Shown here: in pieces, positions 45,190-52,736 of the stretch
How positions within the stretch are numbered: the stretch's first letter is position 1
Layout of the letters: each line of letters begins with the position of its first letter
DNA from: Motiliproteus sp047633175
Lineage (GTDB): Bacteria > Pseudomonadota > Gammaproteobacteria > Pseudomonadales > Balneatricaceae
Reading direction: 5' to 3'
NCBI GenBank assembly: GCA_047633175.1
Contig: JBLIEQ010000006.1
Span: forward strand, 1 to 64,000
Length of the DNA: 64,000 bases
Position numbers and translations under genes: made by a program
Notes under the pieces: model-generated
The model's database searches: none
What the model was told of the DNA's origin: nothing
The model's input: only the letters and a program-made list of their open reading frames with translations

Positions 45190-45268
45190 GATGCCTCCGA
45201 TCAAGATAAGGGACATAGCATAAGTATAGCTCATCAACTTTTAAGCCAAACAGAGCCCTGTATCAGTC

Positions 45269-46294
45269 TTAGTTTGAAGTACGAAAATACCCTACTATAT
45301 TCTTGGACAGCTTTAAAAAAATCTTCTCCCAACCTAAAGCAATACCTAGCAATCCAAACAACACCAAGGATAAACCGCCCATTTGAGCGTACGTCGGTAG
45401 TTTAGGATCCAAGAACATCAGTTCGAAAGACAGAGCAAATATCACTTCTGCAGCCTGAGTGCTATCGACTGCGACGACTTTTACCGGGTCTGAAGTGAGA
45501 TTTCGGGCATAGATGAATATGGATGTTGCCAACACACCGGCAAATAGTGCAACGATGAAGGTCTGCAGGTATTGTTCTTCGCCCGGCATACCGGGTTGAA
45601 AAATGGTCAACAGCAGCAACCAAAAAGGAATTGAACCTAGACACAGTAAGAGCACTACAGAAAAAGCGTTATTCAGAATGGGGGAACGAATTACTGGAAC
45701 ATAAGTCAGCCCGCCGTTTTTTGCAGAGTTCGCCAATTGATTGCCAAAGGGATAAGCGCTTGCAGAGACCACAATCGGCAGCAGCCCCAATAGCAGAAAA
45801 TCCAGGCTGGTCGCACTGGCATCACCGGTCCAGTTAACCAGAGTGGCACCAATCAGAACCAGGAAGGAAAAAGGCAAAACCCGAAGAGGAAACTTATACC
45901 CCATAAACATCAGGACAAAGGGAGAAAAGACAATGGTCAACTGAAAGGTGGTGGCCACGACCCAGCCACGTAGGTATTCAGAGGAAAAGGCAATTCCTGT
46001 ATAAAATAAACCACAGGAAAAAGTGCCCGCAAAGACCCAGAAGATCATATGTTTCCTGAAGAGTCTCAACAGTTCCCACAAGTACCGTTTCCCCTGGATC
46101 AAACATGTTAATGCCAGTAGTATTAGAATAGTGAACATGTATCGTAGCACCGCTGTCCAGACCCAGCTGCCATCGCCTAATGAAATATTGTAATTCACCA
46201 CAAACGTCAAGCTGAATAATGCTGCGGAAAATAACCCTATACCGATTAACACCGGAATACTGGTCAATGATAATTTATTTTTTATATTGGTCAT
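45269..46294 (-). CDS. Multidrug-efflux-type transporter of the DMT superfamily
   Basis: A 341-residue membrane protein with about ten helices, matching the putative multidrug resistance efflux transporter family (EmrE-like Pfam group within the DMT superfamily). Segments such as IGIGLFSAALFSLTFVVNY and the paired halves about residues 5-160 and 170-330 are visible. It may export a small molecule or take part in resistance. It lies 53 bp behind the Rieske oxygenase on the same strand, so the two are probably co-expressed; the oxygenase product is a candidate substrate. Transposon cargo, more AT-rich than the chromosome. Confidence 0.82.
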   Translation of the reverse strand: MTNIKNKLSLTSIPVLIGIGLFSAALFSLTFVVNYNISLGDGSWVWTAVLRYMFTILILLALTCLIQGKRYLWELLRLFRKHMIFWVFAGTFSCGLFYTGIAFSSEYLRGWVVATTFQLTIVFSPFVLMFMGYKFPLRVLPFSFLVLIGATLVNWTGDASATSLDFLLLGLLPIVVSASAYPFGNQLANSAKNGGLTYVPVIRSPILNNAFSVVLLLCLGSIPFWLLLLTIFQPGMPGEEQYLQTFIVALFAGVLATSIFIYARNLTSDPVKVVAVDSTQAAEVIFALSFELMFLDPKLPTYAQMGGLSLVLFGLLGIALGWEKIFLKLSKNIVGYFRTSN

Positions 46295-46347
46295 GAGACG
46301 ACTCCCTGTCTTTGTTTACCGGCACCCTGAGGATGCCCGTCATGAAT

Positions 46348-47577
46348 TTACCCCTCACAAGAGTTGAGCGCTGCTTCGCTGGAACCGAACACTACTTCAA
46401 GATCCTCGGTAGCACCAGCCTGTTCTTCAAACACAATATCTGAACGGTGGCCAAGCACCTTATTCAATATTCTTTGATCAAACATTTGCACAACACGTTC
46501 CTGGTCGGTATAGATTCCAGTGACTTGGTCGTTAAGCCCTTTCTGCTGGTATTCGGTAATCCAGTCATCCTCCTCGACAACCTGATCCCAACGCTCTTTA
46601 TAGAGCTTGTAGACTGACTCAAAATCATCCCGTTCAAGCGTTTCTTCCGGAAAGCAATAGCCTACATTCACACGAACTTTGCTTTCTGACACGGGTGTTT
46701 TCTGAATCCACCACATACAATCCTGAGCCGTCACAATAAAAAATCCGGGTAATATCACACAAAAATGAGCGCCGTTACGCCCTTCGCCATAGATACCTTG
46801 AGTATGAGGAAATCCGTAAGTTCTAAGTTCCGGTTTTAGTGCAGGAGTATTCAGGCTGCGATTGAATACTCCGAGCCACTCGCCTGCCCCCTTGAGAATT
46901 TCCACAGGTTGCTTACCGATTGAGTCGCTGTGGATACAGGGAGTATGCAAAGTCTCCATATCCACTTCCACATAAAGTTTCCAGTTGGAGTTGAGAGTAT
47001 ATTCCTGTTGATGAACACACCTCATACGATCAATTCGATGAGGCATGGCAACAGTTTCAATATAGTCTCCCAGATATTCACGAAGACTGACATGACGGCT
47101 GGAAAAGTTGACGAATATCAAACCACAGGCTACTTCCACAGATATTTCAAGCAAGTCCAGACTGCAATGGGTATTTTTTCTCTCACCATGGGACAAACCA
47201 TTGGCTTTCAAAATCCTGCCGTCCAGATCATATGCCCATTTATGGTAAGGGCAAATCAAGGCTTTAACCTTGCCCGTCTTTTTATCCGTTATTGGGGCAC
47301 CCCGGTGTCGACAAGAGTTAAAAAATGCTTTCACTTTTCCGTTAGCATTTTTTACCACCAGAATATTGTTACTGAGCAGCAATTTGGTTACAAACTGCCC
47401 GGTAGTCAATGAGCTTTCTAGGCAAACAAAATGCCAAGCACCTTCAAATACTGTCTCGATTTCCCTGTTGAACCATTCCCGCGAGGTGTAACACCAAGCT
47501 GGTAAGGTGGTTGCTTCTCCGATAGCTTTATAAACACCGGAATATTTTTCTGGGTAAAACATTCTTTCCTTGTCCAA
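46348..47577 (-). CDS. Rieske-type ring-hydroxylating oxygenase, large subunit
   Basis: A 409-residue non-heme iron oxygenase. The Rieske [2Fe-2S] ligands are Cys89 and His91 (CRHRGAP) and Cys109 and His112 (CPYHKW). In the catalytic domain the iron ligands are His211 and His216 (ETLHTPCIH) with an Asp in the EEDDWITEYQQKGL segment. The bridging position three before His211 is Glu208, as in quaternary-ammonium oxygenases such as CntA and GbcA, rather than Asp as in naphthalene dioxygenase. No reductase or small subunit gene is near, so electrons must come from elsewhere. The efflux-type gene follows. Substrate unknown. Confidence 0.88.
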   Translation of the reverse strand: MDKERMFYPEKYSGVYKAIGEATTLPAWCYTSREWFNREIETVFEGAWHFVCLESSLTTGQFVTKLLLSNNILVVKNANGKVKAFFNSCRHRGAPITDKKTGKVKALICPYHKWAYDLDGRILKANGLSHGERKNTHCSLDLLEISVEVACGLIFVNFSSRHVSLREYLGDYIETVAMPHRIDRMRCVHQQEYTLNSNWKLYVEVDMETLHTPCIHSDSIGKQPVEILKGAGEWLGVFNRSLNTPALKPELRTYGFPHTQGIYGEGRNGAHFCVILPGFFIVTAQDCMWWIQKTPVSESKVRVNVGYCFPEETLERDDFESVYKLYKERWDQVVEEDDWITEYQQKGLNDQVTGIYTDQERVVQMFDQRILNKVLGHRSDIVFEEQAGATEDLEVVFGSSEAALNSCEG

Positions 47578-47799
47578 TTTCTTCTCCTTTCCATAGAATA
47601 GTAACGAGGCCGTCAGATTAAATTTCTTTGCAAAAAATAACTCCGCTCAGTTCTTTTCGCCTTAAAAAATCAACCTTTAATCATCCGAAGTCTGTAATTT
47701 TTAGATTATCACCCAACGCCCCATTATTAAAACCCCGCCCAATTTATACCCCTCTACCGAGGGTATAATGAGGTGCTATAAGACCTAAGGTGCTTCGTT
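47578..47799. promoter_or_regulatory. Divergent promoter region, Rieske gene and isochorismatase remnant
   Basis: Contains GGTATAATGAGG at 47762-47773, a clear -10 toward the remnant at 47800. No lux-box-like palindrome was found here by eye. Confidence 0.45.
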
Positions 47800-48159
47800 A
47801 TGCTTAACCCTCAACTAACCGCACTGATACTAATCGATGTCCAAGGTAATCTCGCACGTGCCATGCAGGATAATCAGCGATTCCGAGTTCGACAGTTAAA
47901 GAAGTAAAGTATTTATCTACATGGTATATCCAACTGCTGGGCGGCCATTTTTTGATTTGAGGGACGTACGACGTACGACGTACGTGTTAGAAGGTGGAAA
48001 ACGGGCAGAAATAGTGTGTTATTTTTCATACCGAATTATCTCATTCCGGCTATTTCTGAGCATCTGAATTTTCATGGTAAAGAGCTTAAGTTAGTGCCAT
48101 TCGAGTCCGACCCCATTGCTATGGTCGAATGGAACTTGCCTCACCACCTCACCCCGTGA
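47800..48159 (+). pseudogene. Isochorismatase-family hydrolase remnant
   Basis: The first 36 codons read MLNPQLTALILIDVQGNLARAM, the N-terminus of isochorismatase-like cysteine hydrolases with the catalytic Asp in LIDVQGN. The frame then stops. Further downstream, in the same phase, a readable stretch ends in VEWNLPHHLTP at 48159, but I cannot assign it. The sequence between has many stops and a repeated ACGTACG palindrome (47966-47985). The promoter-like TATAAT and a weak ribosome site survive. Confidence 0.6.
47966..47985. repeat. Short palindromic tandem ACGTACG repeat
   Basis: Three overlapping copies of the unit GTACGAC form a run of GTACGACGTACGACGTACG, which is nearly self-complementary. 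It lies in decayed coding DNA. Confidence 0.8.
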
Positions 48160-48261
48160 CAAATGTATATTTTAAGACTGACTTTGACAAAGAGTATGAT
48201 TAGATATGCATTCACCCAATAGTTTAATTTTGGCAGATTCAACTCCGAAGTGCATAACCGC

Positions 48262-48711
48262 CTAGGCCGCGTCAGCAACCATATGTTTCGCCATTAATTT
48301 AGCGGGCGTATCGTATTTTAGCGTCTTTCTGGGCCGATTATTGAGCTGAACGATTACCGAATCAACTTCGGGTATTCTCACTGTTTTGAAGTCCGTACTC
48401 TTAGGCCAATATTGGCAAAGCAGACCATTCGTGTTCTCATTCAGCCCAAGCTGCCAGGAACAGTAATGGACCGCAAAGTAGACCGGTGCATTGAGTGCTG
48501 CAGTCACCTGCTCATGGTAAGCAAACTCTTTCCCGTTGTCGGCGGTGATGGTTAGCACGGCCTTCTTGAGCGGCAACAGCAAGGCGATAGTAGCCGCCGT
48601 CACAACCTCTGCAGATTTACAACCGTAAAGCGAGTGGCTCTCTCAACAATCGTGACTAGTGCTCCGCTGTGACCTTTCCCTATGACCAGATCGATCTCCC
48701 AGTCGCCTACA
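48262..48711 (-). pseudogene. IS30-family transposase remnant
   Basis: C-terminal DDE domain of an IS30 transposase: GDWEIDLVIGKGHSGALVTI in one frame (about 48708-48604), then, after a frameshift, ITADNGKEFAYHEQVTAALN, NENTNGLLCQYWPKSTDF and LNNRPRKTLKYDTPAKLM. The N-terminal HTH part is absent. The catalytic Glu is retained but the frameshift makes it inactive. Confidence 0.88.
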
Positions 48712-49099
48712 CGACATCATTGCCATAATTGTTATGGGTTTCAGATTCTAATTAGTAATACATCTCTTGCTATCTGATCCATTTTAGCTTTATTAATTTA
48801 ACCCTTTAACACCTCCTTATTCACTCCTGGAGGCTCTACATCAATCCACTCTTGCTTATTTACGTCATAGAAATTTTTGTCTTTAAACCACTTGATATTA
48901 TTCAGAATAATTAATTTAGCTCTAACAACTGTTGCAGTAATTATTGATTTTTTGCCTATGGTACAGAAGATACCAAAACTGACAAATTAACTACGGAATT
49001 CAGGTAAAACTGTTTTTAGATCATCACTTAGATTTCTAAAACACCAAAACTATCAACGCAGCAGTCCATCCTAGGTTTATTCGATCAGAAAATATTTTA
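48712..49099. other. Intergenic region behind luxI
   Basis: AT-rich, no complete gene. On the minus strand an open stretch without a start (48798-48991) encodes about 64 residues ending NKQEWIDVEPPGVNKEVLKG; it looks coding but is not recognised and may be the tail of a lost gene. Confidence 0.45.
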
Positions 49100-49654
49100 T
49101 TATTCGAAATCAATCCAGCAAGCCACTAATGGATAACCATCAATAATCATCGGAGGTCCCGCTCGGTGGGCGCGGTACTGGGTATTTCTTAGCAATCGCT
49201 CAACACCAATGGGGGAAACACTGATCAAGCGCTTGGCGCCTTTCTGCTTGGCGCATCGAACTGCTTCGTCCAAAAGCGCTAGCGTCGTATTTGATGAGAA
49301 CTGCCCGGTAGAAGGGGTATTATTCGACGTTAAATCCATAGTGGTAAAGCGAGACAGCTCCCATACCTCCGTCGATTTTGGAGGAGTCATGCCGTTAAGC
49401 AGCTGCGGAAAGACCTCTTCAAGCAGATAGGGACTTATCGTGTGCAACAATCTTGCGCAACCAGTGATATGACCCTCATCATTCCTAGCAACAACATACT
49501 GGGTATCTTCTCTATCAAATTGATCGCTCTCTATGCCCGACTCTGTCTTCAGCTCCCAACCCAGCGCCTCGATAAAGACTCGATAACGGTATTCTGATAG
49601 CTGCTGCACAATAGTTGTAGATAGCTCACAGGTCGAACCAAAGATAATATCCAT
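49100..49654 (-). CDS. luxI: Acyl-homoserine-lactone synthase (LuxI family, CepI-like)
   Basis: A 184-residue enzyme that makes an N-acyl-homoserine lactone from SAM and an acyl carrier protein. Conserved LuxI residues are visible: R and W in YRYRVFIEALGWEL, D and D in DQFDREDTQYVVARN, R in GCARLL, and E and R in WELSRF. The overall sequence is closest, from memory, to Burkholderia CepI. I choose the ATG at 49654 (MDIIFGSTCELS), with AAGG six bases upstream, over a TTG 12 codons earlier. A lux box lies 62 bp before this start. Product acyl length is not predictable. Transposon cargo. Confidence 0.93.
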   Translation of the reverse strand: MDIIFGSTCELSTTIVQQLSEYRYRVFIEALGWELKTESGIESDQFDREDTQYVVARNDEGHITGCARLLHTISPYLLEEVFPQLLNGMTPPKSTEVWELSRFTTMDLTSNNTPSTGQFSSNTTLALLDEAVRCAKQKGAKRLISVSPIGVERLLRNTQYRAHRAGPPMIIDGYPLVACWIDFE

Positions 49655-49716
49655 CGATGCCTTTTTAATTCCATACAAATAAAAAGTCAATTTAATGAAA
49701 TATGGATCTCGTTTAC

Positions 49717-49736
49717 AGCTGTCAACACTGACAGGT
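49717..49736 (-). promoter_or_regulatory. Lux box upstream of luxI
   Basis: ACCTGTCAGTGTTGACAGCT (minus strand) contains perfect 6-bp arms CTGTCA/TGACAG around GTGT and fits the CT-N12-AG rule of LuxR-type sites. It sits between the rsaM-like stop and luxI, where a LuxR protein would activate luxI in a positive loop. Confidence 0.8.
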
Positions 49737-49738
49737 TT

Positions 49739-50170
49739 CTAGCTATAGGATTTATTTATAGAGGTTTTAACTTCACTCTGCCAATCAAACGTTAAAAGCC
49801 ATTTGCCCAGAAACCTAAGGGTTTCATCTACCTCATAATCTCGTCGGCAATCGTCAAACAGCATAATATTGCTATAAGGCAGGCCGCAAATAGCGATCTG
49901 ATTCATGAGATCTATGCGCCAGTCCCAACTAACAGACAATGCAGGGGACGTCAGACTGACCCACTCTGTATAACCGCAAATTTCAGTCAGGGACGCGCCT
50001 TCAAAAGAGGGCGGCACATGCTCTTCATCTAGACCCGAGTAAAGATGCTGCATTGAAATACGCTCTAGCTCTGACAAGGGAAGATGAACGTACCCGTCAT
50101 CGGAAAGAGTCAAAATAGGAAGAGACAATTTTTCAGACAAACCTGACGCCAATAACTTCATCTTACTCAT
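49739..50170 (-). CDS. RsaM-like quorum-sensing modulator (DUF4902 family)
   Basis: A 143-residue soluble protein resembling RsaM/DUF4902 proteins, which lie between luxI and luxR in Burkholderia and some pseudomonads and restrain signal production. Features recalled from the family and seen here are GYTEWVSLTSPALSVSWDWR (the W-D-W motif) about residues 65-85, and a Trp-rich C-terminus (FLGKWLLTFDWQ). It lies between luxI and divergent luxR, the same place as rsaM, with its stop next to the luxI lux box. Assignment rests on the motif and position, not an alignment. Confidence 0.75.
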   Translation of the reverse strand: MSKMKLLASGLSEKLSLPILTLSDDGYVHLPLSELERISMQHLYSGLDEEHVPPSFEGASLTEICGYTEWVSLTSPALSVSWDWRIDLMNQIAICGLPYSNIMLFDDCRRDYEVDETLRFLGKWLLTFDWQSEVKTSINKSYS

Positions 50171-50372
50171 TCCAATAAATAATAATAAATATCACATGAT
50201 ACAGCCGACACAGCCGACACAGTCGAAAAGATATGATCTTAGGCTGCAATAGTGATCGTCAGTAGTGTTATAGTTATCAGGTTTGAATCGCGATACCTTA
50301 CTTTACAACACTGTCAAAAATTACTACCCACTCAACTTTTTGGCGATAAAATTTAGAACTAGAAGGATTTTT
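50171..50372. promoter_or_regulatory. Divergent promoter region of rsaM-like gene and luxR
   Basis: About 200 bp between the two starts, AT-rich. CAGCCGACACAGCCGACACAGTCGA (50203-50226) is a 9-bp direct repeat. No lux-box palindrome as good as the one before luxI was seen. Confidence 0.45.
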
Positions 50373-51083
50373 ATGGACTTTAAAAATGGAAATTTATTTG
50401 AACCCTTGCTGCTCGCAGAAACTCTAGAGACTTTTTCTGACCTTATGGAGAAGCTGGCTCGCCAGATAGGATTTGATCATTTTGCTTTCGGGCTCAAATC
50501 CCCCTATCCGTTAACATCACCAAAAACACAGCTGGTTAATAACTATCCGCAACAGTGGCAGAAGAGCTATTCAGACAATAAATACCTTGCAATCGACCCC
50601 ACCGTTCAACACGGACTTAGATCAACACAACCGCTGATCTGGAAAGAAGATCTATACACTTTCGCCAGACCTATGTGGGAAGAGGCTCGGTCATTCGGGC
50701 TCAACCATGGCTGGGCCCAGGCATACCGTGACGCTCATGGCAACATAGGCATGTTAACGCTAGTGCGCTCCAATGAAATTATCTCTACAACAGAGCTGAT
50801 AGATAAATCCGCTCAACTCAGCTGGCTAACTCAGCAGGCACATGCAAGTTTCTCAAACATAATGCATTCTGGCACACAGAAAGATACAACCAGGCTGACA
50901 CAGAGAGAAATTGAGATTTTGCGCTGGACCGCCGAAGGAAAAACATCAAGTGAGGCTGCAATCATTCTAAACATCACCACACGGACGGTTAACTTCCATC
51001 TCAACAATGCCTCCGCCAAGTTCGGTTCGGCTAACAAAACCGCAGCAGTCGTACAGGCAGCGTTAATGGGGCTGCTGGCATAG
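50373..51083 (+). CDS. luxR: LuxR-family quorum-sensing transcriptional regulator
   Basis: A 236-residue acyl-homoserine-lactone receptor and DNA-binding protein. Residues about 20-165 form the autoinducer domain with the conserved Trp, Tyr, Asp and Trp positions (YPQQWQKSYSDNKYLAIDP, then PLIWKED) and the Gly in HGNIGMLTLVR. Residues 172-236 are the LuxR helix-turn-helix (LTQREIEILRWTAEGKTSSE). I choose the ATG at 50373, which has AGAAGGA seven bases upstream; the longer frame from 50283 starts with TTG and has no such site. It is divergent from the rsaM-like gene and probably regulates luxI at its lux box. Confidence 0.93.
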   Translation: MDFKNGNLFEPLLLAETLETFSDLMEKLARQIGFDHFAFGLKSPYPLTSPKTQLVNNYPQQWQKSYSDNKYLAIDPTVQHGLRSTQPLIWKEDLYTFARPMWEEARSFGLNHGWAQAYRDAHGNIGMLTLVRSNEIISTTELIDKSAQLSWLTQQAHASFSNIMHSGTQKDTTRLTQREIEILRWTAEGKTSSEAAIILNITTRTVNFHLNNASAKFGSANKTAAVVQAALMGLLA

Positions 51084-51202
51084 CGCACACCCCATTCTTA
51101 ACGTATTTGTATCTAGCTATTCAGCCTAAAAAAAGGCTATGTACCCGTTAAGTGTTGCATGGCTATACTAAAGGCAGATCTCTTCCCATCGGAGGTTGTG
51201 CT

Positions 51203-51278
51203 ATGAACAACAAAGCCTTTCATCAGCTCGTTTTCCAGCTAGACCAATTTACACCCAGTCAGCGGCATCAACTACAAC
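51203..51278 (+). pseudogene. IS1595-family transposase 5' remnant
   Basis: GGAGG at 51191 and ATG at 51203 start MNNKAFHQLVFQLDQFTPSQRHQLQR, the N-terminus of an IS1595-type transposase. It is cut off after 25 codons by the deleted IS66 copy at 51279. Confidence 0.7.
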
Positions 51279-51766
51279 GTAACCGTTCATCCTGAGGCGT
51301 GGTTGATATCCCGATATAAGTCTGACCGTAGCAGTTGATCTGCAAACTTATCTTTCCATACCCTTGGCGTTAGCTCCTCCACCCGGCTGGCCGGGTGTTC
51401 ACTGATCCGCAACAGCACATCGGTTAGATAGGTGTATGGATTGACGTCATGTAGCTTGCAGGTGCTGATCAAGCTTTGAATGATTCCCACATGTTCGGCG
51501 CCCAATTCTGTCCAACAGAATAACCAGCTTTTGCGTCCCATCGGAATGGGTCGAAGGGCGCGCTCTAGGTGATTGGTATCCAGCCGCACATCCGGATCTT
51601 CCAGGAACACGCGCAGGGCGGCTTCTCTTTTCATGACGTAGCCCAGCGCTTTGCTGAGGGGGTTTGACGGGGTGCGTAAGTCATGCGTTGCCTCCTAAAT
51701 AAATGAGAAGGTCAGCTTATCGCGCGTAAAAATGGTTGGGCAGAACGCCTTAGAATGAACGGTTAC
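51279..51766 (-). mobile_element. Internally deleted IS66 copy (right end of the composite)
   Basis: This 488-bp unit keeps both IS66 ends (GTAACCGTTCAT at 51279-51290; GAATGAACGGTTAC at 51753-51766). The tnpC 3' part remains at 51287-51634 (DTNHLERALRPIPMGRK to NHASG). At about 51676 it is fused to the 5' end of the first IS66 gene, whose AGGAGG ribosome site and ATG survive. It resembles the left copy at about 90 percent. It cannot encode a transposase but could be moved in trans. Confidence 0.85.
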
Positions 51767-51774
51767 GTCGTGCC
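51767..51774. repeat. 8-bp target duplication, right copy
   Basis: GTCGTGCC directly after the outer IS66 end, identical to 43024-43031. Confidence 0.8.
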
Positions 51775-51869
51775 GACGATCGATGCGCTTTGCTAGAATT
51801 GTAGGGTTCGTAGGTCGGCTTTTTTTGGGTAGAAAGTAGTCCGACGCAGGGCGCTCCATGCCAGCCTTG

Positions 51870-51976
51870 TTCTTTTGTAGGTTCGCCGTTAAGCGCTCCT
51901 GCATGAACGGCACTAGCTACGTCCCTGTAGCGCGGGCTTCAGCCTGCCGCAGCCTGCTCCATGCCAGCCTTGTCGG
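51870..51976. repeat. 107-bp direct repeat including the dxs 3' end, right copy
   Basis: Same length and orientation as 42918-43024. It begins with TTCTTTTGTAGGTT, the last codons of dxs, although no dxs gene precedes it. It ends in TCGGACTAAAGTCCGACC, a common extragenic palindrome (51973-51990). The interval 51775-52041 otherwise has no gene. Confidence 0.88.
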
Positions 51977-52041
51977 ACTAAAGTCCGACCTACAGGTGAT
52001 CCCTGTGGGTCGGCTTCAGCCTGACGATGGCCGCTTCCTTA

Positions 52042-52659
52042 TCAGGAGTCTTCGTCATCCTTGAAGTGCTGCTCTGACATCATGTGGCCGAGCTTGTCGG
52101 CCTTGGTCGCCAGATAGTCGGTGTTATGACTGTTCTTACCCACCTGCAGCGGTTCTCGCTCGACAACATTCACCCCATACTCCGTCAACGCGGCGACTTT
52201 GCGCGGGTTATTGGTCATCAATCTGACGCTATGGATGCCCAGATGCTCGAGCATATTCTGGCACATACTGTAATCGCGCAGGTCGGCTGCAAAACCCAGC
52301 TGTTCGTTGGCTTCGACCGTATCGGCGCCCAGATCCTGCAGATGATAGGCGCGGATCTTATTCAGCAGGCCTATGCCCCTGCCTTCCTGACGCAGGTACA
52401 GAATCGCACCACAACCCTTCTCTGCAATCCGTTTCATCGCCTCCTGCAACTGAAAACCGCAGTCACAGCGCATGCTGAACAGCGCATCACCGGTCAGACA
52501 CTCGGAGTGGATACGGGTTAACACCGGCTCACCGGTAGCCACATCGCCCAGCGTCAGCACCAGATGCTCCTTGCCGGTCTTGGGCTCTTCGAAGCCGTGC
52601 ATGGAGAAAGTACCCCAGGGGGTAGGGAGTTTGGATGTTGCGATATAGCTGACTGACAC
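52042..52659 (-). CDS. ribA: GTP cyclohydrolase II
   Basis: A 205-residue zinc enzyme that opens GTP in the first step of riboflavin synthesis. The zinc-binding Cys residues are in CLTGDALFSMRCDCGFQ (about residues 54, 65, 67), and the catalytic region is LRQEGRGIGLLNKIRAYHLQ. The C-terminus DYLATKADKLGHMM is typical. Length is normal. It stands at the end of the riboflavin-thiamine gene series, about 80 bp after pgpA. A separate ribBA gene has a degenerate version of this domain, so this protein probably provides the activity. Confidence 0.97.
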   Translation of the reverse strand: MSVSYIATSKLPTPWGTFSMHGFEEPKTGKEHLVLTLGDVATGEPVLTRIHSECLTGDALFSMRCDCGFQLQEAMKRIAEKGCGAILYLRQEGRGIGLLNKIRAYHLQDLGADTVEANEQLGFAADLRDYSMCQNMLEHLGIHSVRLMTNNPRKVAALTEYGVNVVEREPLQVGKNSHNTDYLATKADKLGHMMSEQHFKDDEDS

Positions 52660-52736
52660 TTTAGGATTCCCAATATAAGCGGCGTGCGTATTCTATCAAT
52701 GTCGGGCGAGCATGTGCGAATTAATCAGCGCGGGGG

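Larger units (their letters stand above)
43032..51766. mobile_element. IS66-bounded composite transposon with quorum-sensing cargo
   Basis: The left outer end begins GTAACCGTTCATTCTGAGG (the tnpC end of an IS66 copy). The right outer end finishes GAATGAACGGTTAC (the tnpA end of a second IS66 copy in the same orientation). The 14-bp ends are inverted repeats, and the 8.7-kb unit is flanked by the identical octamer GTCGTGCC. Cargo, left to right: damaged IS66 with a MITE-like insertion, IS1595 remnant, drug-efflux-type transporter, Rieske oxygenase, a broken isochorismatase-like gene, IS30 remnant, luxI, rsaM-like gene, luxR, an IS1595 5' remnant, and a deleted IS66. The cargo is more AT-rich than the flanking chromosome. 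No intact transposase remains, so it is probably immobile now. Confidence 0.85.

Noticed and set aside
43032..51766. Phage- or integrase-type genomic island
   Set aside because: No integrase, tRNA or att-like core was found; the IS66 ends and 8-bp duplication explain the borders better.
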